Source: Solirubrobacterales bacterium
GTDB lineage: Bacteria; Actinomycetota; Thermoleophilia; Solirubrobacterales; Solirubrobacteraceae
Assembly (NCBI GenBank): GCA_025964065.1
Contig: JAOPZO010000472.1
Location: 1 to 11,825, forward strand
Direction: 5' to 3'
Length of the DNA: 11,825 bases
A program made the translations under genes and the position numbers. Positions 1 to 6,401 of this stretch are shown one piece after another (within the stretch, counting starts at the first letter, position 1; every line of letters begins with the position of its first letter). A model generated the notes under the pieces. The model was not told the origin of the DNA. It searched no databases and saw nothing but the letters and a program-made list of their open reading frames with translations.

Positions 1-795
1 GGAGATCTGGCGCTGGCGCGACTTGTCCTGGCGGTCCTCCTGCAGCAGGCGCTTCTCCTTGGCCTCCAGCCAGTTGGAGTAGTTGCCCTCGTAGGGGATG
101 CCCTTGCCGCGGTCGAGCTCGAGGATCCAACCCGCGACGTTGTCGAGGAAGTACCGGTCGTGGGTCACCGCGACCACGGCGCCCTTGTAGTCGGCGAGGT
201 ACTTCTCCAGCCACGACACGGACTCGGCGTCCAGGTGGTTGGTCGGCTCGTCGAGGAGCAGCAGGTCGGGGGCGCGGAGCAGGAGGCGGCAGAGCGCGAC
301 GCGGCGCTTCTCGCCACCCGAGAGGTTCGCGACCTCGGCGTCGGCGGGCGGCAGGCGGAGCGCGTCCATCGCGTACTCGAGCTGGGTGTCGAGGTTCCAG
401 GCGTCCGCGGCGTCGATCTTCGCCTGCAGGCGCGCGAACTCGTCCGCGGTCTCCTCGGAGTAGTTCGCGGCGAGGTGGTTGAACTTCTCGAGCAGGTCCT
501 TCGTCTCGCGCACGCCGTCCTCGACGTTGCCGAGGACGTTCTTGGACTCGTCGAGGCCCGGCTCCTGCTGGAGCATGCCGACGGTCGCGTTCGGGCCGAG
601 CTGCGCGTCGCCGCGGTAGTCCTCGTCGAGCCCGGCCATGATCTTCAGCAGCGAGGACTTCCCCGCGCCGTTGTAGCCCAGGACACCGATCTTCGCGCCG
701 AGGTAGAAGGAGAGCGTGACCTCGTTCAGCACCGTCTTGTCCGGCGGGTAGCGCTTGGTCAGCTTGTGCATCGTGTAGACGTACGAGGAGCTCAT
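1..795 (-). CDS. ettA: Energy-dependent translational throttle protein EttA (ABC-F), 5' part
   Basis: Partial gene: 265 codons are present and the 3' end lies beyond position 1. The protein is an ABC-F ATPase, soluble and ribosome-associated, which in E. coli binds the E site and gates entry into elongation according to the ATP/ADP ratio. Visible in the first ATPase domain: N-terminal VYTMHKL as in EttA, Walker A GYNGAGKS at residues 40-47, ABC signature LSGGEK at 158-163, Walker B LLLLDEP with D182/E183, the NHLDAES segment, and the switch histidine H212 in THDRYFLD. After it comes GKGIPYEGNYSNWLEAKE, the start of the inter-domain linker, which has the EttA type of sequence and separates it from Uup and antibiotic-resistance ABC-F proteins. 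The ATG at 795 is chosen because it leaves the same few residues before VYTMH as E. coli EttA. It lies 74 bp downstream of the TSP3-repeat gene on the same strand, so read-through from that gene is possible. The second ATPase domain cannot be checked. Confidence 0.95.
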   Translation of the reverse strand, partial: MSSSYVYTMHKLTKRYPPDKTVLNEVTLSFYLGAKIGVLGYNGAGKSSLLKIMAGLDEDYRGDAQLGPNATVGMLQQEPGLDESKNVLGNVEDGVRETKDLLEKFNHLAANYSEETADEFARLQAKIDAADAWNLDTQLEYAMDALRLPPADAEVANLSGGEKRRVALCRLLLRAPDLLLLDEPTNHLDAESVSWLEKYLADYKGAVVAVTHDRYFLDNVAGWILELDRGKGIPYEGNYSNWLEAKEKRLLQEDRQDKSRQRQIS

Positions 796-869
796 CGCCC
801 GTCATGGTAGAGGCGATCCCGCCCCGCCCCCGCCCGGCGCGCGCGCACGATCGCGCGGGGGGTCCCGCC

Positions 870-2045
870 CTACCGCGTCGACGCCAGCCGGAAGTCCCCC
901 GGGGTCGGCTTGCGGGTGAGCCCCTGCGCGGTGCGGCCGTCCGGGCCGACGCCGACGGACGGCTCGATCCGGTAGGCCGTGCCGCCCTGCGGCCGGCGCT
1001 TCATCGTGAACGTCGAGGTTCCGAGCTTCACCGGGGCGGCCGTGCCGCGGGCGACGGTGCCCGTGAACGTCATCGTCACGGGGATCCGCTCGCGCTCGGC
1101 CTTCGCGAAGGCCCTCTCCTCCTTGCGGGAGAACGCGGCCTCGTTGCTCTTGTAGACGTACTTGCCCGCGAACGTCGACTTGTTCGTCGTCCAGGTCAGG
1201 TCGACGATGCGGGCCTTCAGGCCGAGCCGCGCGGCGGACGCGCGGCTGAGCGTGATGGTCACGTGGAAGCGGCACTGCTTGCCCCGGGCGTTCTCGCACT
1301 GCCCGCCGACGTTCGGCTCGTCCCCGAGCTCCTGGGTGCTGCGGGCGCCGAAGAAGGCCGTGGCGCGGAACGGCCCGCAGCCCTGCGGATCGGTCGGGAG
1401 CTCGCTCTGGAAGGTCCGCGCGCAGAGGTCGTCCGCGTTGCGCACCCCGTCGCCGTCCTCGTCGTCCGGGCTGCCGGGCTGGCCGGAGGACGGCACCTTC
1501 TCCCCCTCGTCCACGGGGCCGGTGGCCATGGGCGGGGGCGGGGGCGGGCAGCCGCCGTTCAGCGGGCTCCCGGCCGTCGTCGGGCAGCTGTCGCGGGGAT
1601 CCGGAACGGTGTCGCCGTCGGTGTCCGGCGGGATCGGGCAGCCCTGCTGGCGGGTCGTGTCGCCGGCGGGGCCGGGCTGGGACGGGCAGCCGTCCTGGGT
1701 GTCGCCGTAGCCGTCGCCGTCCGCGTCGCGCTTCGGGCAGCCCGGGGCGTTCGGGTTGATGCCGGCGGAGCCGGGCCCGCCCGCCTCGCTCGGGCAGTTC
1801 TCCTGCCCGTCGCCGAAGCCGTCGCCGTCCGCGTCGCGCTTCGGGCAGCCGTCGGCGTTCGGGTTCGCGCCGTCCTCGCGCGCGCCGCCCGGCTCGCTCG
1901 GGCAGAAGTCGACGTTGTCGGCGTAGCCGTCTCCATCGCTGTCGCCGATGGCCTGCGCGAGCGCGGGTGGGGTCGGCAGCAGCACGGCGGAGGAGCCGAG
2001 GCCGGCGAGGGTGGCGAGGACGAGGAGGAGCAGGAGACGGCGCAT
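870..2045 (-). CDS. Secreted thrombospondin type 3 (calcium-binding) repeat protein
   Basis: 391 aa. Residues 1-31 form a signal peptide (MRR, then a leucine-rich core ending PALAQA), so the protein is exported. Residues 34-210 hold about five TSP3-type units with the Asp-rich pattern DxDGDGxxDxxDxCP: near 35, 71, 107, 141 and 194. The fourth is degenerate (DTDGDTVPD). In this family the aspartates bind calcium and cysteines link neighbouring units. Units two and three are nearly identical at DNA level. Six consecutive prolines (167-172) separate the repeats from an acidic linker. The C-terminal part (about 222-391) has Cys250/Cys258 and alternating hydrophobic strands (CRFHVTITLSRASAARLGL), resembling beta-sandwich domains I associate with secreted Thermoleophilia proteins; that link is from memory. 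The ATG at 2045 has a good Shine-Dalgarno and starts exactly at the signal peptide. The reading frame stays open upstream to an ATG at 2600, passing through a membrane-protein remnant. Role is unknown; a structural or adhesive surface protein is likely. Confidence 0.85.
   Translation of the reverse strand: MRRLLLLLVLATLAGLGSSAVLLPTPPALAQAIGDSDGDGYADNVDFCPSEPGGAREDGANPNADGCPKRDADGDGFGDGQENCPSEAGGPGSAGINPNAPGCPKRDADGDGYGDTQDGCPSQPGPAGDTTRQQGCPIPPDTDGDTVPDPRDSCPTTAGSPLNGGCPPPPPPMATGPVDEGEKVPSSGQPGSPDDEDGDGVRNADDLCARTFQSELPTDPQGCGPFRATAFFGARSTQELGDEPNVGGQCENARGKQCRFHVTITLSRASAARLGLKARIVDLTWTTNKSTFAGKYVYKSNEAAFSRKEERAFAKAERERIPVTMTFTGTVARGTAAPVKLGTSTFTMKRRPQGGTAYRIEPSVGVGPDGRTAQGLTRKPTPGDFRLASTR
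1530..1548 (+). other. G-quadruplex motif opposite a hexaproline tract
   Basis: The plus strand reads four G-runs of 3, 5, 5 and 3 bases separated by single cytosines, which satisfies the strict intramolecular G-quadruplex pattern with one-base loops. This is the template strand of the TSP3-repeat gene; the mRNA is C-rich there and encodes residues PPPPPP. The motif follows from the chosen proline codons, but short loops make it a strong former if single-stranded. A role is not shown by sequence alone. Confidence 0.6.
1701..1850 (-). repeat. Near-identical direct repeat encoding two TSP3 units
   Basis: Positions 1701-1742 and 1809-1850 match over 42 bp with one difference (t at 1708, a at 1816), a period of 108 bp or 36 codons. 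The last 32 bp of each copy are identical. They encode GCPKRDADGDG followed by YGD or FGD, so the one difference is a Tyr/Phe change. The spacer between the copies is less conserved. This looks like recent in-frame tandem duplication of one calcium-binding unit and could expand or contract by slippage or recombination. Confidence 0.85.
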
Positions 2046-2050
2046 GGGGA

Positions 2051-2056
2051 TCCTTC
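2051..2056 (-). promoter_or_regulatory. Ribosome binding site deciding the TSP3 gene start
   Basis: On the minus strand GAAGGA lies 5 nt before the ATG at 2045. It supports this start over the upstream in-frame ATG at 2093, which would add 16 residues (MHSDPSPVRA...) in front of the signal peptide, and over the far ATG at 2600. Confidence 0.6.
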
Positions 2057-2093
2057 GTTGCGCCGCCCGGACGGGCGACGGGTCGGAGTGCAT

Positions 2094-2492
2094 CGGCACC
2101 CTACGCCTCCGGCTGTATCCCATCTCCCACTTGCCGGTGTGAACCACGCGGAAGAAGAGCGCGGCGACCCCGAGTTGCCCGGTCCAGGCGGCGACCCGGA
2201 CCCGGTTCGACTGCACGAGCGCGTCGATCGCGCCGGCGTCGAAGCCGCCCGTGAGCTCGTCGTGCAGCGGCACGGAGACGAGGCCCGTGACGCTCAGGGC
2301 CAGCACGAGCAGGCCGAGGTTCGCCCGGCCGAGCCACCCCGGCGTGCGCACCACGAGCGCGACGGCGACCCCGGCCTGCAGCACGATCGGAAGCCCGACC
2401 ACCGGCGTGATCCGGGAGGCGTGCTCGGCCTCCCAGGCCGGGAACGCCGCCGGGCCCGCGTCGAGGACGACGTCGGCGAGGGGAGCCGCATG
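2094..2492 (-). pseudogene. Truncated remnant of a small multi-pass membrane protein
   Basis: The minus-strand frame encodes a conserved-looking membrane protein segment: FPAWEAEHASRITPVVGLP, a hydrophobic stretch (IVLQAGVAVALVV), a second (LGLLVLALSVTGLVSV) followed by PLHDELTGGFD, then LVQSNRVRVAAWT and a third hydrophobic stretch (LGVAALFF). This resembles an uncharacterised family of about 150 aa that I know only from memory, whose members begin with a membrane helix and a YPLFA-like motif and contain VPLH and TNWxRTxxW motifs. Here the first helix is absent, and no ATG, GTG, TTG or CTG occurs in frame between codon 2600 and the conserved part. The only upstream start, ATG at 2600, overlaps the divergent J-domain gene. 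There is also no stop before the TSP3 gene, whose frame it shares. I read it as a decayed gene that lost its N-terminus and stop; an in-frame 576-aa fusion with the TSP3 protein is the alternative. This accounts for most of the 2046-2580 stretch. Confidence 0.5.
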
Positions 2493-2580
2493 TCCGGGGT
2501 ACGGGGCCCGGACCGGAACGGGGTCGTGGTGCCGAAGCGGTCCGATCGGGGCTCCCCGGCGGCGGTACCGTGGGAGGTTC

Positions 2581-3828
2581 GTGGCCCAGATCCTCGACAT
2601 CGAGCAGTCCCTGCTCCTCCTGGAGCTGGACCCCCCCTTCGACAAGCGGCAGGTGCAGCTCGCCCGGCGCAAGCTGGCGAAGGTCTGGCATCCCGACCTC
2701 GCCCCGCCCGGCAAGCAGTTCGAGCACGAGCGCCACCTCAAGGCGATCAACGAGGCCGCCGACACGCTCGAGAAGCTCGCGGAGGACTCGCGCGGCGGCC
2801 GCGTGAGCCGCAACGCGGTCAAGGTCTCCGCCCAGGCCGCCCGCCGCGCCCGCGAGGAGGCGGGCCGCCGCAACTACGAGGCGCAGGAGGCGGCGCGCGC
2901 CCGTGCGAAGGATCGCCAGGAGCACGACCCGTTCGGCGAGCGGATGCCCGACCACTCCGTCGTGCACCGCTACGCGCGCTGCCTCTCCTACCCCGAGTGG
3001 GGCGTCGGCTCGGTCACCGGCATCTACTTCACCGGCGACGGCGACGACGTGCAGCAGTGGGCGCGCATCAAGTTCCACGTCGGGGTCCGCACCGTGCCCG
3101 CCGGCTCGCTGCAGTTCGTCGACTTCTCGCGTCCCGACCCGGGCGCGGAGCGCGTCCAGCGCTTCATGACGGCGGCGCAGCACGCGATGGCCGAGGGCAA
3201 CTACGGCCTCGCCGCGCAGCGGCTCATCTACGCGCGGGACGCCGAGCCGACGAACACCGCCGTGCTGCGGCTCATGACGCTCGCGTTCTGGCAGGGCGGG
3301 AATCTCCCGGCCGCCGGCCGTGCCGTCCGCGACTGGGCCCGCAACGAGCGCGACCGCCCGGCGCCGCACCGCTACGCCGCGCGCATCTACGAGGACATGC
3401 GTGCCTACGACCTGGCGGTGGAGGCCGCGGAGCGCGCCGCCCGCCGCGCCCCGGAGGACGCCGGGGAGTGGGAGCGCGTCGGCCGCCTGCGGCTGCGGCT
3501 CATGGACCGCGAACGGGCGATCGCCGCGCTGGAGCGCGCCCGCGCGCTCCAGCCCTCCGTGGCCGGGCTGCTCGACCTCGCGCTGGCCTACCACCTGGCC
3601 GGCGAGCTCGGCGGGGAGGTCACCGCGACGGAGCAGGCGACGATCCTCGACCCGGAGCACGCCGCGGCCTGGTCGCGGTACGCCCACGCGCTCGCCAGGA
3701 CCGACCGCGTCTCCGACGCGATCGCCGCCACGGAGCGCGCGCAGGAGCTCGCACCGGCGGATCTCGAGGTCCGGGAACTGCTCGCGCGCCTGCGTGAAGC
3801 GGCGCCGCGCGTGCTCCCCGCCGCATGA
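2581..3828 (+). CDS. J-domain / small beta-barrel / TPR protein
   Basis: 415 aa, no signal peptide or membrane segment, so cytoplasmic. Residues 8-70 form a divergent J domain with the diagnostic HPD at 37-39 (AKVWHPDLAPP), which in the family stimulates the DnaK ATPase. Residues 75-120 are a highly charged Arg/Ala-rich helix, likely coiled or extended. Residues 127-182 (GVGSVTGIYF ... ARIKFHVGVRTVPAGSLQFVDF) look like a small SH3/Tudor-like barrel of the kind seen in CarD-type and helicase C-terminal domains; this is inferred from pattern only. Residues 188-410 contain about six TPR-like helical pairs, with ALERARALQPS and ATEQATILDPEHAAAWSRYAHAL as the clearest. The GTG start at 2581 places the J domain near the N-terminus; a GGGAGG lies only 3 nt upstream, closer than usual. 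The zinc-finger and client-binding regions of DnaJ are missing, so it is not DnaJ. Probably an adaptor that recruits DnaK to a specific partner. The partner is unknown. Confidence 0.8.
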   Translation: MAQILDIEQSLLLLELDPPFDKRQVQLARRKLAKVWHPDLAPPGKQFEHERHLKAINEAADTLEKLAEDSRGGRVSRNAVKVSAQAARRAREEAGRRNYEAQEAARARAKDRQEHDPFGERMPDHSVVHRYARCLSYPEWGVGSVTGIYFTGDGDDVQQWARIKFHVGVRTVPAGSLQFVDFSRPDPGAERVQRFMTAAQHAMAEGNYGLAAQRLIYARDAEPTNTAVLRLMTLAFWQGGNLPAAGRAVRDWARNERDRPAPHRYAARIYEDMRAYDLAVEAAERAARRAPEDAGEWERVGRLRLRLMDRERAIAALERARALQPSVAGLLDLALAYHLAGELGGEVTATEQATILDPEHAAAWSRYAHALARTDRVSDAIAATERAQELAPADLEVRELLARLREAAPRVLPAA

Positions 3829-3900
3829 AACCGGCTTGAAAGCGGTTCGTCCGCTGACGACGCACCTCCAGTTCGTCCATGATGCGCCGACGACCGGTGT

Positions 3901-3920
3901 GCGGGTCCGGGAGGGCCCGC
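3901..3920 (+). other. Strong hairpin between the J-domain gene and the hydrolase gene
   Basis: GCGGGTCC and GGGCCCGC form an 8-bp stem (one T-G wobble on this strand) closed by the tetraloop GGGA, 72 nt after the J-domain gene's stop and 38 nt before the hydrolase start. No T-run follows, so it is not a standard intrinsic terminator. It could stabilise or pause RNA, or be chance in GC-rich DNA. The rest of 3829-3958 holds no promoter I can recognise. Confidence 0.3.
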
Positions 3921-3958
3921 AGCCGCCGCACCCCCTCTTCCGAACCGGGAACCCCTTC

Positions 3959-5671
3959 GTGACCCTGCACCGCTTGTCGGCCATGGTGGCCGCCGTCCTG
4001 CTGTCCTGCCTCGGCCTGGCCGCGTCGGCCCAGGCCGCTGCCGTCCCGGGCATCAACATCAGCGCCTACGACGACGCGTCCGTCGCCCTCCAGCAGGGCG
4101 CGAAGCAGGTGCGCTTCTTCGTGCCGTGGAAGAACTTCGAGCCGGGCTCGGCGCGGGAGTTCGACGGGAACGGCCCCGTCACCGCGAACCCGCTGACCAC
4201 CGGCCTCAAGACCGCGGTGGACAGCGTCCGCCGCAGCGCGACGCCGATCCTCGTCGTCCTCGACGCGCCCGACTGGGCCGGCGCGGGCGCCGGCAACCAC
4301 AGGCACCCGTCGGGCGAGGCGGGGCGCGCGGCGTACGCCGCGTTCGTCGGCGAGCTCGCCGAGTGGCTCGGCAACGAGGGCAACGCCCCCGTCTATGAGG
4401 TCTGGAACGAGCCGGACGCCGAGGAGTTCTGGGGCGGCGCGCCGAACGCCGGCGAGTACACCGACCTGCTCAAGCGCTCCTACGCGGCCATCAAGGCCGG
4501 CAACCCGGGCGCCGGCGTGCTGAGCGGCCCGACGACCGGCAACAACTACCGCTGGATCGAGCAGCTGTACGCGAACGGCGCGAAGGGCTCCTTCGACGGC
4601 GTCGCCGTGCACACGGACACCGCCTGCTCCACGGTCGGCCCCGACGTCTTCTACCGCGAGGCCGACGGCCGCCTCGGCCAGTTCACGTTCCTCGGGTACC
4701 GCGAGGTCCGGAAGGTCATGCTCGCCAACGGCGACGACAAGGGCATCTGGATGACCGAGATCGGCTGGAGCACCGCGACCCAGACGTGCTCGAAGGGCGA
4801 GAGCGCCGGCAAGAAGCCCGAGGGCGTGAGCCGTGCGGACCAGGCGGCGTTCCTCACCAAGGGCTTCCAGTGCATGGCGAACGACCCGTACGTCGTGGCC
4901 GCGGCCTGGTTCACCCTGCGGGACGCGGGCGCGATCCCGTACGGCCTGTTCGACACGGGGGGCAACCCGAAGCCGTCGCTCGCGGCGTTCAAGGGCGCGG
5001 GCGGGCAGACCGCCGGGGAGTGCGGGGACTTCACCTCGCCGGCCCTGAACGTGCAGTCGCCGACCGAGGGCCAGCAGTTCGTCGACAAGCTCGACCTCCG
5101 CGCCTCCGCGACCGACGGCGGCGTGGGCCTCGGCCGCATCTCCTTCGCCTACGACGGCGGCAAGGAGATCCGCAACTTCACCGACGCGCTCACGAACGGC
5201 GCGGCGGTCGGCCTCGCGCCGTGGCAGGGCTCGGGCGCCCTCGCGCTGGGCGCGCACACCGTCGAGGTCAAGGCGCTCGACAGGAACGGCAACACCACGA
5301 CCCGCGTCGTGACGATCACGAAGGTCCCGGCCGGGGCGGTCAAGTCCACGCTCCTGCCCGTCTACAAGCTCGGCAAGAAGGTGCGCTGCAGGACGACCCG
5401 CGGCGTGCCCAGCTGCTCGCTCAAGGGCAGCCTCTCGCGCGGCGTCGGCGGCCGGCCGTCCATCGGCGGCAAGGTCGCGGTCGAGTGGCAGTGGAAGAAC
5501 AAGCAGGGCAAGTTCCGCAAGCTCGCGGGCGGCCTGAAGCCCGCCTCGAAGGCCTTCACGTTCACCGCGAAGCTGAAGAAGAAGGGCGCGTGGCGCGTCC
5601 GCGTGGTCTACAAGGGGCAGGCGCCGTACAAGGCGCTGAGCTCGAAGTTCGTCGCCTTCCGGGTCCGGTGA
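3959..5671 (+). CDS. Secreted clan GH-A glycoside hydrolase (GH39/GH5-like) with Ig-like domain
   Basis: 570 aa. The GTG start gives MTLHRL plus a hydrophobic core ending ASAQA, a signal peptide cleaved near residue 26. The internal ATG at 3983 would lack the positive n-region and is less likely. Residues 30-350 read as a TIM barrel of clan GH-A: RFFVPWKNFEPG on an early strand, acid/base Glu151 in EVWNEPD, His218 in VAVHTD, and nucleophile Glu267 in WMTEIGWST. Both catalytic glutamates are present, so a retaining activity is expected. The substrate is not predictable; similarity is nearest to GH39/GH5-type folds. Residues 358-456 look like an Ig-like beta domain (LDLRASATDGGVGLGRISF ... VEVKALDRNGN). 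Residues 462-570 are lysine/arginine-rich with a cysteine pair (Cys477, Cys486) and end in beta strands (RVRVVYKG), a possible wall- or polysaccharide-binding module. A weak GGGA 8 nt upstream of the GTG is the only ribosome site seen. nucS follows after 28 bp, so co-transcription is possible. Confidence 0.8.
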   Translation: MTLHRLSAMVAAVLLSCLGLAASAQAAAVPGINISAYDDASVALQQGAKQVRFFVPWKNFEPGSAREFDGNGPVTANPLTTGLKTAVDSVRRSATPILVVLDAPDWAGAGAGNHRHPSGEAGRAAYAAFVGELAEWLGNEGNAPVYEVWNEPDAEEFWGGAPNAGEYTDLLKRSYAAIKAGNPGAGVLSGPTTGNNYRWIEQLYANGAKGSFDGVAVHTDTACSTVGPDVFYREADGRLGQFTFLGYREVRKVMLANGDDKGIWMTEIGWSTATQTCSKGESAGKKPEGVSRADQAAFLTKGFQCMANDPYVVAAAWFTLRDAGAIPYGLFDTGGNPKPSLAAFKGAGGQTAGECGDFTSPALNVQSPTEGQQFVDKLDLRASATDGGVGLGRISFAYDGGKEIRNFTDALTNGAAVGLAPWQGSGALALGAHTVEVKALDRNGNTTTRVVTITKVPAGAVKSTLLPVYKLGKKVRCRTTRGVPSCSLKGSLSRGVGGRPSIGGKVAVEWQWKNKQGKFRKLAGGLKPASKAFTFTAKLKKKGAWRVRVVYKGQAPYKALSSKFVAFRVR

Positions 5672-5699
5672 GCCGGGTGCGTCGGGGGCGGCCTCTAGC

Positions 5700-6392
5700 A
5701 TGCCGCCCTCGATGCGCCTGATCGTCGCCCGCTGCGAAGTGCGGTACACCGGCCGGCTGACCGCCGTCCTGCCCGAGGCCCTCCGCCTGCTCATGCTGAA
5801 GTCCGACGGCTCGGTGATGGTCCACGCCGACACCGGGGGCTTCAAGCCGCAGAACTGGATGACGCCGCCGACGGTCGTCGAGGAGACCGGGACCCCGCCC
5901 ACCCGGATCGTCGTGCGGAAGCTCGCCGGTGCCACCGAGGACCGCCTCGACATCCGCATCGTCGAGGTGGTCTCCGACGTCACCCACGACATGGGCGAGG
6001 CCGCCGCGCTCGAGAAGGACGGGGTGGAGCGCGACCTGCAGGAGGCGCTCGCCGCCGCACCCACCTGGTGTGGCGAGGGCTTTCGCCTCGTCCGCCGGGA
6101 GTGGCCGACGGACATCGGCCCGGTCGACCTCATGTGCCGCGACGAGGAGGACGGGTGGATCGCGGTGGAGATCAAGCGCGTCGCGACGATCGACGCGGTC
6201 GAGCAGCTCACCCGCTACCTCGAGCGCATCCGTCGCGATCCGGCGATGGAGCTGTGCGGCGGGGTGCTCGCGGCGCAGGTCATCAGGCCGCAGGCGCGCG
6301 TCCTCGCCGAGGCGCGCGGGATCGCGTGCGTGGAGGTCGACCTCGCGGTCGTCCGCGGCGAACGCGAACCGGAACTGACCCTCTTCGCGTAG
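5700..6392 (+). CDS. nucS: Mismatch-specific endonuclease NucS/EndoMS
   Basis: 230 aa, full length for the family. NucS replaces MutS/MutL in most Actinomycetota and many archaea: the dimer makes a staggered double-strand cut at mismatches, stimulated by the sliding clamp. The N-terminal DNA-binding half shows RLIVARCEVRYTGRL, MLKSDGSVMVHAD and KPQNWMTPP, matching mycobacterial NucS in order. The C-terminal nuclease domain has GPVDLMCRDE and AVEIKR, giving Asp143, Glu157 and Lys159, with the same 14- and 2-residue spacings as the D/E/K triad of archaeal EndoMS; EQLTRYLE and KPQAR-like RPQARVLA follow. The tail PELTLFA resembles the clamp-binding motif of bacterial NucS. ATG 5700 is preferred because a GGGGGCGG lies 8 nt upstream and the extension length matches M. 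tuberculosis NucS; ATG 5712 (MRLIVARC) is the alternative. It overlaps the ribosome site of the following zinc-ribbon gene, implying a shared transcript. Confidence 0.95.
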   Translation: MPPSMRLIVARCEVRYTGRLTAVLPEALRLLMLKSDGSVMVHADTGGFKPQNWMTPPTVVEETGTPPTRIVVRKLAGATEDRLDIRIVEVVSDVTHDMGEAAALEKDGVERDLQEALAAAPTWCGEGFRLVRREWPTDIGPVDLMCRDEEDGWIAVEIKRVATIDAVEQLTRYLERIRRDPAMELCGGVLAAQVIRPQARVLAEARGIACVEVDLAVVRGEREPELTLFA

Positions 6393-6395
6393 GAG
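6391..6395 (+). promoter_or_regulatory. Ribosome binding site overlapping the nucS stop
   Basis: AGGAG shares its first two bases with the nucS TAG stop (6390-6392) and lies 6 nt before the ATG at 6402. It decides between this ATG and the GTG at 6399, which would be only 3 nt away. The overlap suggests translational coupling of the two genes. Confidence 0.7.
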
Positions 6396-6401
6396 CGCGT
6401 G

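Noticed and set aside
796..869. GC hairpin (arms 840-845 and 852-857) between the TSP3 and ettA genes as a terminator
   Set aside because: Only 6 alternating G/C pairs with no T-run; such stems are expected by chance here. It could still be weak, but I do not annotate it.
1559..1936. The TSP3 repeat region as a CRISPR-like or non-coding repeat array
   Set aside because: Repeats are in frame, have a 108-bp period and encode DxDGDG calcium motifs; spacers are not unique sequence of constant length.
804..3797. Very long open frames on the opposite or shifted strand, such as 804-3797 (+), 2101-4059 (-), 3620-6211 (-) and 7632-9308 (-)
   Set aside because: Their translations are Arg/Ala/Gly-rich with no domain motifs and lie over genes with clear family signatures; GC-rich DNA has few stop codons in shadow frames.
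3983..5671. ATG 3983 as the start of the GH-A hydrolase
   Set aside because: It removes the positively charged residues in front of the signal-peptide core, and no Shine-Dalgarno precedes it.
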